46,501 nucleotides of DNA, taken from positions 1 to 46,501 of the forward strand of contig JAAYCP010000062.1 in assembly GCA_012729695.1 (NCBI GenBank). The letters are read 5' to 3'. Both the position numbers and the translations under genes were made by a program. Below the pieces are notes generated by a model. It had not been told where the DNA came from, ran no database searches, and worked only from the letters and a program-made list of their open reading frames with translations. Source of the stretch: Actinomycetales bacterium (GTDB lineage Bacteria > Actinomycetota > Actinomycetes > Actinomycetales > Dermatophilaceae). Position 1 is the stretch's first letter. Each line of letters begins with the position of its first letter. This document shows positions 34,446-43,166 of this stretch, one piece after another.

Positions 34446-35279
34446 ATGACCACCGCTGACTCTCAGGCGCCGACGTATGCGCTGCTCACCTTCGAGGAGT
34501 GCGGCGCCGGGATCGGGGCCGCGGCCACGGTCCTCCGCGCCAATGCAACGAGCTCTGGCCTGCAGGCGCCGGTCCCGACCTGCCCGGGCTGGACCGTCAC
34601 CGACCTCGTCGCCCACCAGGGCATGGTGCACCGCTGGTGCGCCGACACGCTGCGCGGGGAGCGACACGACGCGGCCGAGCACCTCGCCGAGGGGCTGGCG
34701 AGCACCGACCTGCTGCAGTGGTTCGACGACGGCGCGACCGCACTCCTCGACGTCATGTCCAAGACACCGGACACGTGGGAAGGATTCTTCTTCCTCGACA
34801 CTGCACCCCACCCGCGCGACGGCTGGGCGCGGCGGCAGTGCCACGAGACGACGATCCACGCCGTCGACGCGATGAGCGCCAGGCTCGGCCGGCCCCCTCG
34901 CGCCGAGGAGGTGTGGTTCTCCTCCGAGCTCGCCACCGACGGGATCGACGAGCTCGTCGTCGGCTTCGGATCGCGCAGCAGGTCGCCGCTGCGATCCCGT
35001 GAGCCGGTGGAGCTGGAGATCCGCACGACCGACACCGGTGCGGTGTGGACCGTGCACGTCCACGCCGAGGACCCACCGCGCGTGGAGCGCCGAGTGGCAC
35101 GTGCGCCGGACGCGAGGTGGTCGGGCAGGGCACGCGACCTCTACCTCGGGGTCTGGAACCGGATCGAGCCGAGCGAGCCCGACCGACCGGATGACCGCAT
35201 ACAGACTGAGGTGGTGACGCCGGCCGGCGCCGGGACGCGAGAGCTCTGGCGCGAGCTGATGCAGGTGAGGTGGTCATGA
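34446..35279 (+). CDS. Maleylpyruvate isomerase / DinB-like family protein
   Basis: A 277-residue protein of the same family as the gene at 32571. The shared pattern is PTCPGWTVTDLVAHQGMVHRW near residues 43-63, with CHETTIHAVDAM carrying further candidate ligands and a C-terminal strand-rich domain. The two relatives share PTCP-WT--DL--H----VH--W but little else at a glance, so the duplication, if any, is old. Its stop overlaps the start of the VIT1 transporter gene (ATGA), so the two are coupled. The function is unknown; mycothiol-dependent chemistry is possible. Confidence 0.78.
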   Translation: MTTADSQAPTYALLTFEECGAGIGAAATVLRANATSSGLQAPVPTCPGWTVTDLVAHQGMVHRWCADTLRGERHDAAEHLAEGLASTDLLQWFDDGATALLDVMSKTPDTWEGFFFLDTAPHPRDGWARRQCHETTIHAVDAMSARLGRPPRAEEVWFSSELATDGIDELVVGFGSRSRSPLRSREPVELEIRTTDTGAVWTVHVHAEDPPRVERRVARAPDARWSGRARDLYLGVWNRIEPSEPDRPDDRIQTEVVTPAGAGTRELWRELMQVRWS

Positions 35280-35989
35280 GCAAGGACCAGACGGTGGTCC
35301 GGATCCCCCCGGACGACCACCACCGGGACGTGACGGGGGGTGCGCTCCGGGCCGGCGTGTTCGGTGCGATGGACGGTCTCGTCTCGAACTTCTCGCTCGT
35401 CGCAGGCGTGATCGGCGCGGGTCTGTCCTCGCGCAACGTGATCCTCACCGGTCTTGCCGGTCTCGCGGCCGGTGCGTTCTCGATGGCTGCGGGTGAGTAC
35501 ACGAGCGTGGCCTCACAGACCGAGGCGACCGAGGCCGAGATCGCCAAGGAGAAGATCGAGCTCGCGCGCAACCCCGTCGGCGAGGCAGCCGAGCTGGCGC
35601 AGATCTACGAGGGCTACGGCATGTCCCCGGAGACCGCTGCCGAGGCCGCCCGACAGATCACCGAGCACCCCGAGCACAACTGGCGGGTGCACGCCCGCGA
35701 GGAGCTGGGCGTCGACCCCGACGACCTTCCCTCACCGTGGGTGGCGGCGGGCTCGAGCTTCCTCTTCTTCACCCTCGGCGCACTCATCCCCCTTCTGCCG
35801 CTCTTCCTCGGTCAGGGGTCGGTCTGGGCGGTCTCGCTCGTATCCGCGGTGGGCCTGTTCGCCTCCGGCGCCGTCGTGGCCCGGCTGACCACGCGTCCCT
35901 GGTGGTACGGCGGAGCGCGTCAGCTCATCCTCGGACTGGTCGCGGCCGCTGCGACCTACGGGTTGGGATCCCTCGTGGGAGGGATCTGA
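35276..35989 (+). CDS. VIT1/CCC1 family metal (iron/manganese) transporter
   Basis: A 237-residue membrane protein with the CCC1/VIT1 signature GAMDGLVSNFSLVAGVIGAG at about residues 31-50 and the second helix AGAFSMAAGEYTSVASQTE, followed by a helical cytoplasmic metal-binding region rich in Glu and three more hydrophobic segments. VIT1 proteins move Fe2+ or Mn2+ against H+. ATG 35276 overlaps the preceding stop, which decides the start. The conserved D and M residues of the transport path (GAMDG, FSMAAGE) are present. Confidence 0.9.
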   Translation: MSKDQTVVRIPPDDHHRDVTGGALRAGVFGAMDGLVSNFSLVAGVIGAGLSSRNVILTGLAGLAAGAFSMAAGEYTSVASQTEATEAEIAKEKIELARNPVGEAAELAQIYEGYGMSPETAAEAARQITEHPEHNWRVHAREELGVDPDDLPSPWVAAGSSFLFFTLGALIPLLPLFLGQGSVWAVSLVSAVGLFASGAVVARLTTRPWWYGGARQLILGLVAAAATYGLGSLVGGI

Positions 35990-36054
35990 GGCCCGTCGGT
36001 CCAGCGCTCCGACACCGCTCTGCTCCCGGTCCACCGGGTGTCGGTGGGCCGGGC

Positions 36055-36060
36055 TAGGGT
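36055..36060 (+). promoter_or_regulatory. -10 box (TAGGGT) for the recCBD operon
   Basis: TAGGGT ends 6 bp before GTG 36067, so recC would be translated from a leaderless mRNA. Confidence 0.5.
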
Positions 36061-36066
36061 CGCATC

Positions 36067-39000
36067 GTGACCTTGTTCGTGCACCGCGCGACGAGCACCG
36101 ATGTGCTCGCCGACGGCCTCGCCGAGCTCCTCGCGGATCCGCTGCCGGATCCCTTCGCTGAGGACGTTGTCGCCGTGCCCACGAAGGGGGTCGAGCGGTG
36201 GCTGGCCCAGCGTCTGTCGCACCGGCTGGGCGCCGGCTCACCGCTCGCAGGGGTCACCCGCTCGGACGGAGTATGCGCTGGTGTCCGCTTCCTGAACCCG
36301 CACTCCCTCGTCGCGATGGTGCTCGGCATCGAGAACGGCGATCCGTGGCATCCCGACCAGCTCGCCTGGCCGGTGCTGCGGGCCATCGACGACTCCCTCG
36401 ACGAGCCCTGGGCGACCACCCTTGCCGATCACCTCGGCCATCGCCTACCCCCCGAGCTCGCCCCGGAACGTGCAGCCGTCGAGGCCGAGTTGCGTGGGGG
36501 ACGCCGCTTCGCGGTGGCGCGGCGCCTGGCGGGCCTGTTCAGCGAGTACGCGTCCCAACGGCCGGCTCTCTTGACCGACTGGCGACTCGGCGGACAGGGG
36601 AACGGACTGGGTGACGAGATCGACGAGGACCTCGCGTGGCAGCCGCACCTGTGGCGACGGGTGCTCGACATCGTGCGAGAGACGCACGGCGAGATCCCAG
36701 CACCGGACGAGCGCCAGTCACGGGTCGTCGCAGCGCTGCGGGCCGGTGGTTCGGAGGGTGATGCGGCTGACGGCATGCACGCCGGTGACTCCGCGCCGCT
36801 CAGGCTCGCGCACCTCACCCTTCCCGGGCGGCTGTCCCTCTTCGGCCACACCCGCATCGCCCGCTCGGAGATCGAGGTCATCGACGCCCTGGCCGAGCAC
36901 CGGGACGTGCACCTGTGGCTTCCGCAGGCCTCGCCCGCAGGCTGGGACCGGCTGGCGGACGCCACCCGGTTCGGACCGGTACGACGTAGCGACGACGACT
37001 CCGGCCTGCTCGTCGAGCACCCCCTCCTCGCCAGTCTCGGCCGGGATGCCCGGGAGCTGCAGCGCACCCTCGCCCTCGCGGGACCCCGAGAATCGGTCGT
37101 GCTCGCGCGCGGGCCTGAGTGCGCGCCTCGCGCCGAAGCGACCACGCTGCTGAGTCTGCTCCAGTCCGACATCGCTGCGGACCGCGCGCCGGAAGAGGAG
37201 GACCGGGCCACGCGGATCATCCCGGCGCACGACCGCAGCGTCCAGATCCACGCCTGTCACGGCCGGGCCCGCCAGGTGGAGGTGCTCCGCGACGTCCTCG
37301 CCGACCTGCTCCAGCAGGACCCGACCCTCGAACCCCGCGACATCCTCGTCATGTGCCCTGACGTCGAGACCTTCGCCCCGCTCATCCACGCGTCCTTCGG
37401 CATGGGTGGAGTCGTCATGATGGATGGCCGCTCCGCCGGACAGGGCTCGAACAAGACCGCAGCCCACCCTGCCCACACCTTCCGGGTGCGGATCGCGGAC
37501 CGGGCGCCCACGCATACGAACCCGGTGCTCATGCTCGCCGACCGCCTCGTCCTGCTCGCCGGCGGCCGCCTGACCGCCAGTGAGGTCCTCGACCTCGCGA
37601 GGAGCGCACCCGTCCGGCGACGCTTCGGTCTGCACGACGACGATCTCGACCGCCTCACGGACTGGATCGCTGCTGTGGTGATCCGGTGGGGACTCGATGC
37701 CGAGCACCGCGAGGCGTACCGCCTCCGCGACCTCACCCAGAACACCTGGCGCGCCGGACTGGACCGCATCCTCGTGGGCGCCGCCATCGACGGCGAGGAC
37801 GTCGACCACGTCGGGACCACCCTCGGCCTCGATGACCTCGACAGCGGCGACATCGACCTCGCCGGACGGCTGGCCGAGCTCGTCGCCCGGCTCGGGGCCA
37901 CCATCGAGGCGATGCACGAGGCCGTCACCGCGAAGGATTGGGTCGAGGTGCTTCGCGAGGGGGTCCTCGGGCTGGCCGACGTGCCGCGCCGGGATACCTG
38001 GCAGATCGCCCAGCTCGAGCACGAGCTGGCGCGGATGGGTGCGGCTGCCGAGGCTGCGGGCGGAGTCGCTCTGGCGCTGAGCGATGTGCATGCCCTGCTG
38101 TCCGGGCGAGGGGCCGGCAGGGCCACCCGGTCCAACTTCCGCACCGGAGCACTCACGGTGTGCACGATGGTGCCGATGCGCTCCGTGCCGCACCGCGTGG
38201 TCGCTCTCATCGGCCTTGATGACGGCGTCTTCCCGCGCACGACGGTGCCCGACGGCGACGACGTCCTGGCGCGGCAGCCGGTCACGGGCGAGCGGGATCC
38301 GCGTAGCGAGGACCGCCAGCTCTTCCTCGACGCCCTCATGTCCGCCGGGGAGACCGTTGTCATCACCTATGCCGGCTTCGACGAGTACACCGGCCAGGAA
38401 CGCCCACCTGCCGTACCCCTCGGCGAGCTCGTCGATGCGCTGCACCGCACTGCCTCCGGCCCCGGTCTGGACCGATTGCTCACCGCGCACCCTCTCCAGC
38501 CCTTCGATGCCCGCAACCTCGGCGCGGCACCCGCGGACACCACTCCCCTGCTCCCCGACGACCGACCGTTCAGCTACGACCCAGCTGCTCTGCGGGCCGC
38601 CCGCGAGGCGCTGGGCGAGCGCGAGCCGCGCCGAACCCCTGCTGACGCACGGCTGGGGCCGAGCCCCGAGCCCGAGGTGGACCTCGCAGACCTGACGACG
38701 TTCTTCCACAACCCGGCCAGGGCATATCTGCGGAACCGGCTCGGCCTGATCCTGCCCGAGGAGCCCGAGGAGCAGAGCGAGGGCATCCCGATCGAGCTCG
38801 ACGGGTTAGCGGAGTGGACCATCGGCGAGCGGGTGCTGCAATCCGTTCTCGCCGGCCGCGATGTCGAAGGGGTCTGCAACGCCGAGCTCTGGCGTGGGGA
38901 GCTGCCGCCGCATGCGCTCGGCTGGACGAAGCTCACCGAAATCGTCAAGGAGGTGCAGGACCTCACCCGGATCGTCTGGCGTGAGGCCCGCATGGGAGGC

Positions 39001-39645
39001 CCTGGCATCGCGCTGCCGCGCGAGGTGATTGACCTCGATGTCGCGCTGCCCAGTGGCCGGCGCCTCATCGGCACCGTGACGGACGTCGTGGGACACAAGG
39101 TCATCCGGGCGACCTACTCCAACCTCGGCCCCAAGCACCGTCTGACCTCGTGGATCACGGCGCTCGCGCTGGCGGCCCAGGGCGCGCCGCACACCAGTCA
39201 CGTCGTGGCCAGGCACCGCGAGTACGGCCGACGCAAGCGCGTCCTCCTCTCCCACGGTGGTATCGCGCGGGAGGAAGCGCTCGAGCTTCTCGACCGGCTC
39301 GTCGACCTCCGCGACCGAGGTCTGTGCGAGCCGATCCCGCTGCCGCTGAAGACCTCCGCAGCCTGGGCCCAGCGTTATCTCCGTGACGGTGACCAGGGAG
39401 ACGCCACCACCCGAGCCGCCGGGGAGTGGGTGAGCGACAGGAACCGCGGCTTCCGGAAGGAGCAGGAGGATCCGAGCCACGCCTTCGTCTACGGCGGAGG
39501 CGACGTCCCCCTCGAGCGGATTCTCGGAACGCCCGCCGACGACGAATGCTGGGACCCACAGATCACGTCCCGGCTCGGTCAGCTCGCCGTACGGGTCTGG
39601 AGACCTCTGATCGAGGGCGAGCACGAGAGGCGTGCCTTCTCATGA
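36067..39645 (+). CDS. recC: Exodeoxyribonuclease V subunit gamma (RecC)
   Basis: An 1192-residue RecC, the Chi-recognition and DNA-splitting subunit of RecBCD. The N-terminal inactive helicase region shows PTKGVERWLAQRLSHRLG at about 38-55. GLIGLDDGVFPR-type sequence (LIGLDDGVFPR) lies near 715 and a C-terminal nuclease-like fold follows. No intact Walker A is visible, as expected for RecC. The GTG start has a TAGGGT box 6 bp upstream. The stop overlaps the recB ATG (ATGA). Confidence 0.92.
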   Translation: MTLFVHRATSTDVLADGLAELLADPLPDPFAEDVVAVPTKGVERWLAQRLSHRLGAGSPLAGVTRSDGVCAGVRFLNPHSLVAMVLGIENGDPWHPDQLAWPVLRAIDDSLDEPWATTLADHLGHRLPPELAPERAAVEAELRGGRRFAVARRLAGLFSEYASQRPALLTDWRLGGQGNGLGDEIDEDLAWQPHLWRRVLDIVRETHGEIPAPDERQSRVVAALRAGGSEGDAADGMHAGDSAPLRLAHLTLPGRLSLFGHTRIARSEIEVIDALAEHRDVHLWLPQASPAGWDRLADATRFGPVRRSDDDSGLLVEHPLLASLGRDARELQRTLALAGPRESVVLARGPECAPRAEATTLLSLLQSDIAADRAPEEEDRATRIIPAHDRSVQIHACHGRARQVEVLRDVLADLLQQDPTLEPRDILVMCPDVETFAPLIHASFGMGGVVMMDGRSAGQGSNKTAAHPAHTFRVRIADRAPTHTNPVLMLADRLVLLAGGRLTASEVLDLARSAPVRRRFGLHDDDLDRLTDWIAAVVIRWGLDAEHREAYRLRDLTQNTWRAGLDRILVGAAIDGEDVDHVGTTLGLDDLDSGDIDLAGRLAELVARLGATIEAMHEAVTAKDWVEVLREGVLGLADVPRRDTWQIAQLEHELARMGAAAEAAGGVALALSDVHALLSGRGAGRATRSNFRTGALTVCTMVPMRSVPHRVVALIGLDDGVFPRTTVPDGDDVLARQPVTGERDPRSEDRQLFLDALMSAGETVVITYAGFDEYTGQERPPAVPLGELVDALHRTASGPGLDRLLTAHPLQPFDARNLGAAPADTTPLLPDDRPFSYDPAALRAAREALGEREPRRTPADARLGPSPEPEVDLADLTTFFHNPARAYLRNRLGLILPEEPEEQSEGIPIELDGLAEWTIGERVLQSVLAGRDVEGVCNAELWRGELPPHALGWTKLTEIVKEVQDLTRIVWREARMGGPGIALPREVIDLDVALPSGRRLIGTVTDVVGHKVIRATYSNLGPKHRLTSWITALALAAQGAPHTSHVVARHREYGRRKRVLLSHGGIAREEALELLDRLVDLRDRGLCEPIPLPLKTSAAWAQRYLRDGDQGDATTRAAGEWVSDRNRGFRKEQEDPSHAFVYGGGDVPLERILGTPADDECWDPQITSRLGQLAVRVWRPLIEGEHERRAFS

Positions 39646-42600
39646 CCGGCACCGTCCCCGCAGCCCTCCCGATGGCAAACTTCGACATCACCGGCCCACT
39701 ACCCACCGGCACCGTGCTGCTCGAGGCGAGCGCGGGGACCGGTAAGACCTGGACGATCGCGGCACTCGTCACCCGCTACGTCGCCGAGGGCGTCGTCACC
39801 CTCCCGCAGATGCTCATCGTCACCTTCGGCCGCAGTGCCAGCGAGGAGCTCCGGGCGCGCGTGCGGGAGCAGCTGGTCGTCGCCGAGCGGGAGCTGGCCG
39901 CGGCGGTCGCCGGCCGTCCACCTGAGCCGGATGACGCTCTCATCGCCCTGCTCACGGACGCGCCGTTGGAGGAGCTCCGTCATCGTCATCGGCGGATCCG
40001 GGCTGCTCTCACGCACTTCGACGCGGCGACGATCGCCACGACCCACCAGTTCTGCCACCAGGTCCTGCGCAGCCTCGGGGTCGCAGGCGCCACTGACTCG
40101 GGCGCCACGCTCGTCGAGGAGGTCGAGGACCTCCTCGTTGAGGTGGTCGACGACCTCTACCTGCGCGGCTTCGGCCGCGACGACAGGGCGCCGGTCTTCT
40201 CCCGGAAAGAGGCGATGACCATCGCCCGCGCTGCGGTCGGGGACGTCCATGCCGAGCTGCGGCCGACCGCCGCCGAGCACCGGAGCCCTGCGGACCGACG
40301 GGTGGGCTTCGCCCGGGCGGTGCGGGAGGAGATCGACGTCCGGAAGCGGCGACTCCAGGTCATGCACTACAACGACCTGCTCACCCAGCTGGCCGATGCT
40401 CTCGAGGACGAGGACTCACCGGCCAGGGTGCGGATGCGGCAGCGGTGGCAGGTGGTTCTCGTCGACGAGTTCCAGGACACCGACCCGATCCAGTGGCGGG
40501 TGCTCGACCGGGCCTTCTCCGGCCACGCCCATGCGATGGTCCTCATCGGTGATCCGAAGCAGGCCATCTACGCCTTCCGCGGCGGCGATGTCGTCACCTA
40601 TCTCGCCGCTGCGGCCACCGCGGACGACCGCCGCACCCTGCCCCGCAACTACCGGTCCGACGCCCCGCTCGTCGATGCGCTCGGCGTGCTCCTCGGCGGG
40701 GCCCAGCTCGGTGACCCGCAGATCGTCGTCCACCCGGTCTCGCCCCACCGCCGCGAGTGGCGTCTCGCAGGGGGTCGCATCCAGGCGCCTATCCGACTGC
40801 GGCAGGTCCTGAGCGAGGAACACCTCGGAGGTGACGACAGGATCGGTCGGGTGCGTGCGCACGTTGCCTCCGACCTCGCAGCCGACATCGCCGCCCTGCT
40901 CGCCTCCGATGCCACCTTCTGCGGGCGACCGATCCAGGCCAGGGACATCGCGGTCCTCGCCCACCGGGGGGAAGACCTGCGCCAGGCCCAGGCTCGGCTG
41001 CGAGCCCTCGGCATTCCGGCGATCGTGGGCGGCGGGGACAGCGTGCTGCTCAGCAGAGCCGCCAAGGACTGGTTGACCCTGCTCGAGGCCCTGGTCGCAC
41101 CGCACCGATCAGCCCGGACCCGCGCCGCAGCCCTCACCGACCTCCTCGGATACGACGTCGAGTCACTCGACACCTCGGCGACGGACGGGCGGGTCGAGGC
41201 CCTCGACGACGAGCTCGCACAGCGCTGTCGGGACCTGGCCGCGATCTATGCGCGGCAGGGCATCGCCGGGGTGTTCGAGGATCTCGCGGCACGCGGCCTG
41301 GCGGCGCGGCTCCTGCATCAGGTCGGCGGGGAGCGCTCGATCACAGACCTGCAACACGTCGCGCAGCTCCTCCACGAGGCCGGCCGCCGCGACAACCTCG
41401 GGCTGGCGTCCTTGCTCACCTGGCTGCGCGCGGCCATGGCCGAGGATGCTCCACGCTCCAGCGGCACCCGCTCGCGCAGGCTGGACAGCGACGCCGCAGC
41501 CGTCCAGCTCGTCACGATCCACGGGAGCAAGGGCCTGCAGTACCCGATCGTGTACCTGCCCGCGCTGATGTCCCGCTTCGTGCCCAAGGCTCCGGAGGTG
41601 CCGCTCTATCACGAAGCGCCCCCTGAACGAGTGCGCTGCATCGACGTCGCCGGCGATCTTCCGTCGAATCCGACCTGGCACGACGCTGTTCAGATGTGGC
41701 GGACCGAGGAGGCCGGCGAGTCTCTCAGGCTTCTCTATGTGGCGATGACCAGGGCCCAGTCCCAGGTCGTCACGTGGTGGGCGAGGAGCGAGAGGAACAC
41801 TCCGGCCTCAGCCCTCCACCGCCTGCTCTTCGGACGTAGTCCCGGCGCTCAGGGCGCCGATGCCGGGGCAGTCCCCGACCGGGTGCCTCTCCCTGCTGAT
41901 GACGCGGCGGCAGCAGCGGTGCTGCGGGCGTGGGCGGACGCCGGAGCCTTCGCGCTCGAGCGGGCGGACCTCGCTCAAGAACGTCCCTCCGCTCCGACTC
42001 CTCCCCCACCCCGACTCGGCATGGCCGCGTGGACGCGCCGAATCGACGAGGCCTGGCGCCGCACGTCCTACACCGCCCTCTCGACGCCCCCCGAGACGCA
42101 CACGACCGGAGCCGCAGACGGTATGCGCGCGACAGCCGGTGCAGACGTCGCCTTCGGCGGCGGCGGGGTCGGGACGACTCTCGTGGACAGTGAACCGGAG
42201 GTCGTTCCTCGAGCGGATGAGCCGGAGCTGCCGGAGCTGGTCACGCCCGAGCGTCCCGGCCTACCCGGCCTCGAGCTCGACGACCTCGGGGTCACTGTCC
42301 CGGGAGCGGACACACCCTCGCCCATGGCGGACCTGCCCGTCGGTGCCACCTTCGGATCGCTCGTCCACGCCGTGCTCGAGCACGCCGACCCGAAGGCCAC
42401 CGACCTGCGCGCCGAGCTCCTCGACCACATCCGGGAGCAGCTGGTCGAGTGGCCGGTCGAGGACCTGGACATCGATCTGCTCGCCGACGCCCTTGTTGCA
42501 GTGTGCGATACGCCTCTCGGTCCGCTAGCCGGTTCGACCACCCTCCGGCAGATCGGCCTCCCGGACCGCTTGAGCGAGCTCTCCTTCGAGCTGCCGCTCT

Positions 42601-43166
42601 CTGGCGGTGACGAGCAGCAGGCAGGCGCTCTCGCCGGCCCCGAGGTCACTCTCGGCGACCTGGCTCCGCTGCTCCACGCATACCTCGCGACGGGCGATCC
42701 GGTGCGCAGCTGGGGCGATGTCCTCCGCGCCAGTCCGGACCTTGCTGCCCAGCCGCTGCGTGGGTATCTCACCGGCTCCATCGACGTCGTGCTGCGGACC
42801 GGCGGGCGCTACCTCGTCGTCGACTACAAGACGAACTGGCTGGGGCCGATCGACGAACCCCTGACCGCCGCGAGCTACCGACCCGAGCTGTTGGCGGCGG
42901 CGATGAGCCACTCGTCCTACCCGCTCCAGGCGGTTCTGTATGCGGTCGTCGCGCACCGTTTCCTCCGCTGGCGACTGCCTGGCTACGATCCGCAGGAGCA
43001 CCTCGGCGGAGTGCTCTATCTCTATGTGCGTGGGATGTGCGGACCGGACACCCCTGTCCTCGACGGTCACCCGTGCGGCGTGTTCTCCTGGCGCCCACCG
43101 GTCACGCTGGTCGAGGCGATCTCGGACCTGTTGGACGGTCGGGTCAACGAGGTGACGGGGCGATGA
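39642..43166 (+). CDS. recB: Exodeoxyribonuclease V subunit beta (RecB)
   Basis: A 1174-residue UvrD/SF1A helicase fused to a C-terminal nuclease. Walker A ASAGTGKT is at 29-36, Walker B/motif II VVLVDEFQDTDP at about 270-281, motif VI LLYVAMTRAQS near 697, and the nuclease active site LVVDYKTNWLG near 1060 supplies the Asp and Lys. ATG 39642 overlaps the recC stop, which decides the start against a longer frame inside recC. A Gly/Pro/Glu-rich linker (about 830-890) joins helicase and nuclease. Confidence 0.95.
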   Translation: MTGTVPAALPMANFDITGPLPTGTVLLEASAGTGKTWTIAALVTRYVAEGVVTLPQMLIVTFGRSASEELRARVREQLVVAERELAAAVAGRPPEPDDALIALLTDAPLEELRHRHRRIRAALTHFDAATIATTHQFCHQVLRSLGVAGATDSGATLVEEVEDLLVEVVDDLYLRGFGRDDRAPVFSRKEAMTIARAAVGDVHAELRPTAAEHRSPADRRVGFARAVREEIDVRKRRLQVMHYNDLLTQLADALEDEDSPARVRMRQRWQVVLVDEFQDTDPIQWRVLDRAFSGHAHAMVLIGDPKQAIYAFRGGDVVTYLAAAATADDRRTLPRNYRSDAPLVDALGVLLGGAQLGDPQIVVHPVSPHRREWRLAGGRIQAPIRLRQVLSEEHLGGDDRIGRVRAHVASDLAADIAALLASDATFCGRPIQARDIAVLAHRGEDLRQAQARLRALGIPAIVGGGDSVLLSRAAKDWLTLLEALVAPHRSARTRAAALTDLLGYDVESLDTSATDGRVEALDDELAQRCRDLAAIYARQGIAGVFEDLAARGLAARLLHQVGGERSITDLQHVAQLLHEAGRRDNLGLASLLTWLRAAMAEDAPRSSGTRSRRLDSDAAAVQLVTIHGSKGLQYPIVYLPALMSRFVPKAPEVPLYHEAPPERVRCIDVAGDLPSNPTWHDAVQMWRTEEAGESLRLLYVAMTRAQSQVVTWWARSERNTPASALHRLLFGRSPGAQGADAGAVPDRVPLPADDAAAAAVLRAWADAGAFALERADLAQERPSAPTPPPPRLGMAAWTRRIDEAWRRTSYTALSTPPETHTTGAADGMRATAGADVAFGGGGVGTTLVDSEPEVVPRADEPELPELVTPERPGLPGLELDDLGVTVPGADTPSPMADLPVGATFGSLVHAVLEHADPKATDLRAELLDHIREQLVEWPVEDLDIDLLADALVAVCDTPLGPLAGSTTLRQIGLPDRLSELSFELPLSGGDEQQAGALAGPEVTLGDLAPLLHAYLATGDPVRSWGDVLRASPDLAAQPLRGYLTGSIDVVLRTGGRYLVVDYKTNWLGPIDEPLTAASYRPELLAAAMSHSSYPLQAVLYAVVAHRFLRWRLPGYDPQEHLGGVLYLYVRGMCGPDTPVLDGHPCGVFSWRPPVTLVEAISDLLDGRVNEVTGR

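Noticed and set aside
36718..38709. 663-codon minus-strand frame inside recC
   Set aside because: It is the complement of RecC coding sequence, with no recognisable domain or start signals.
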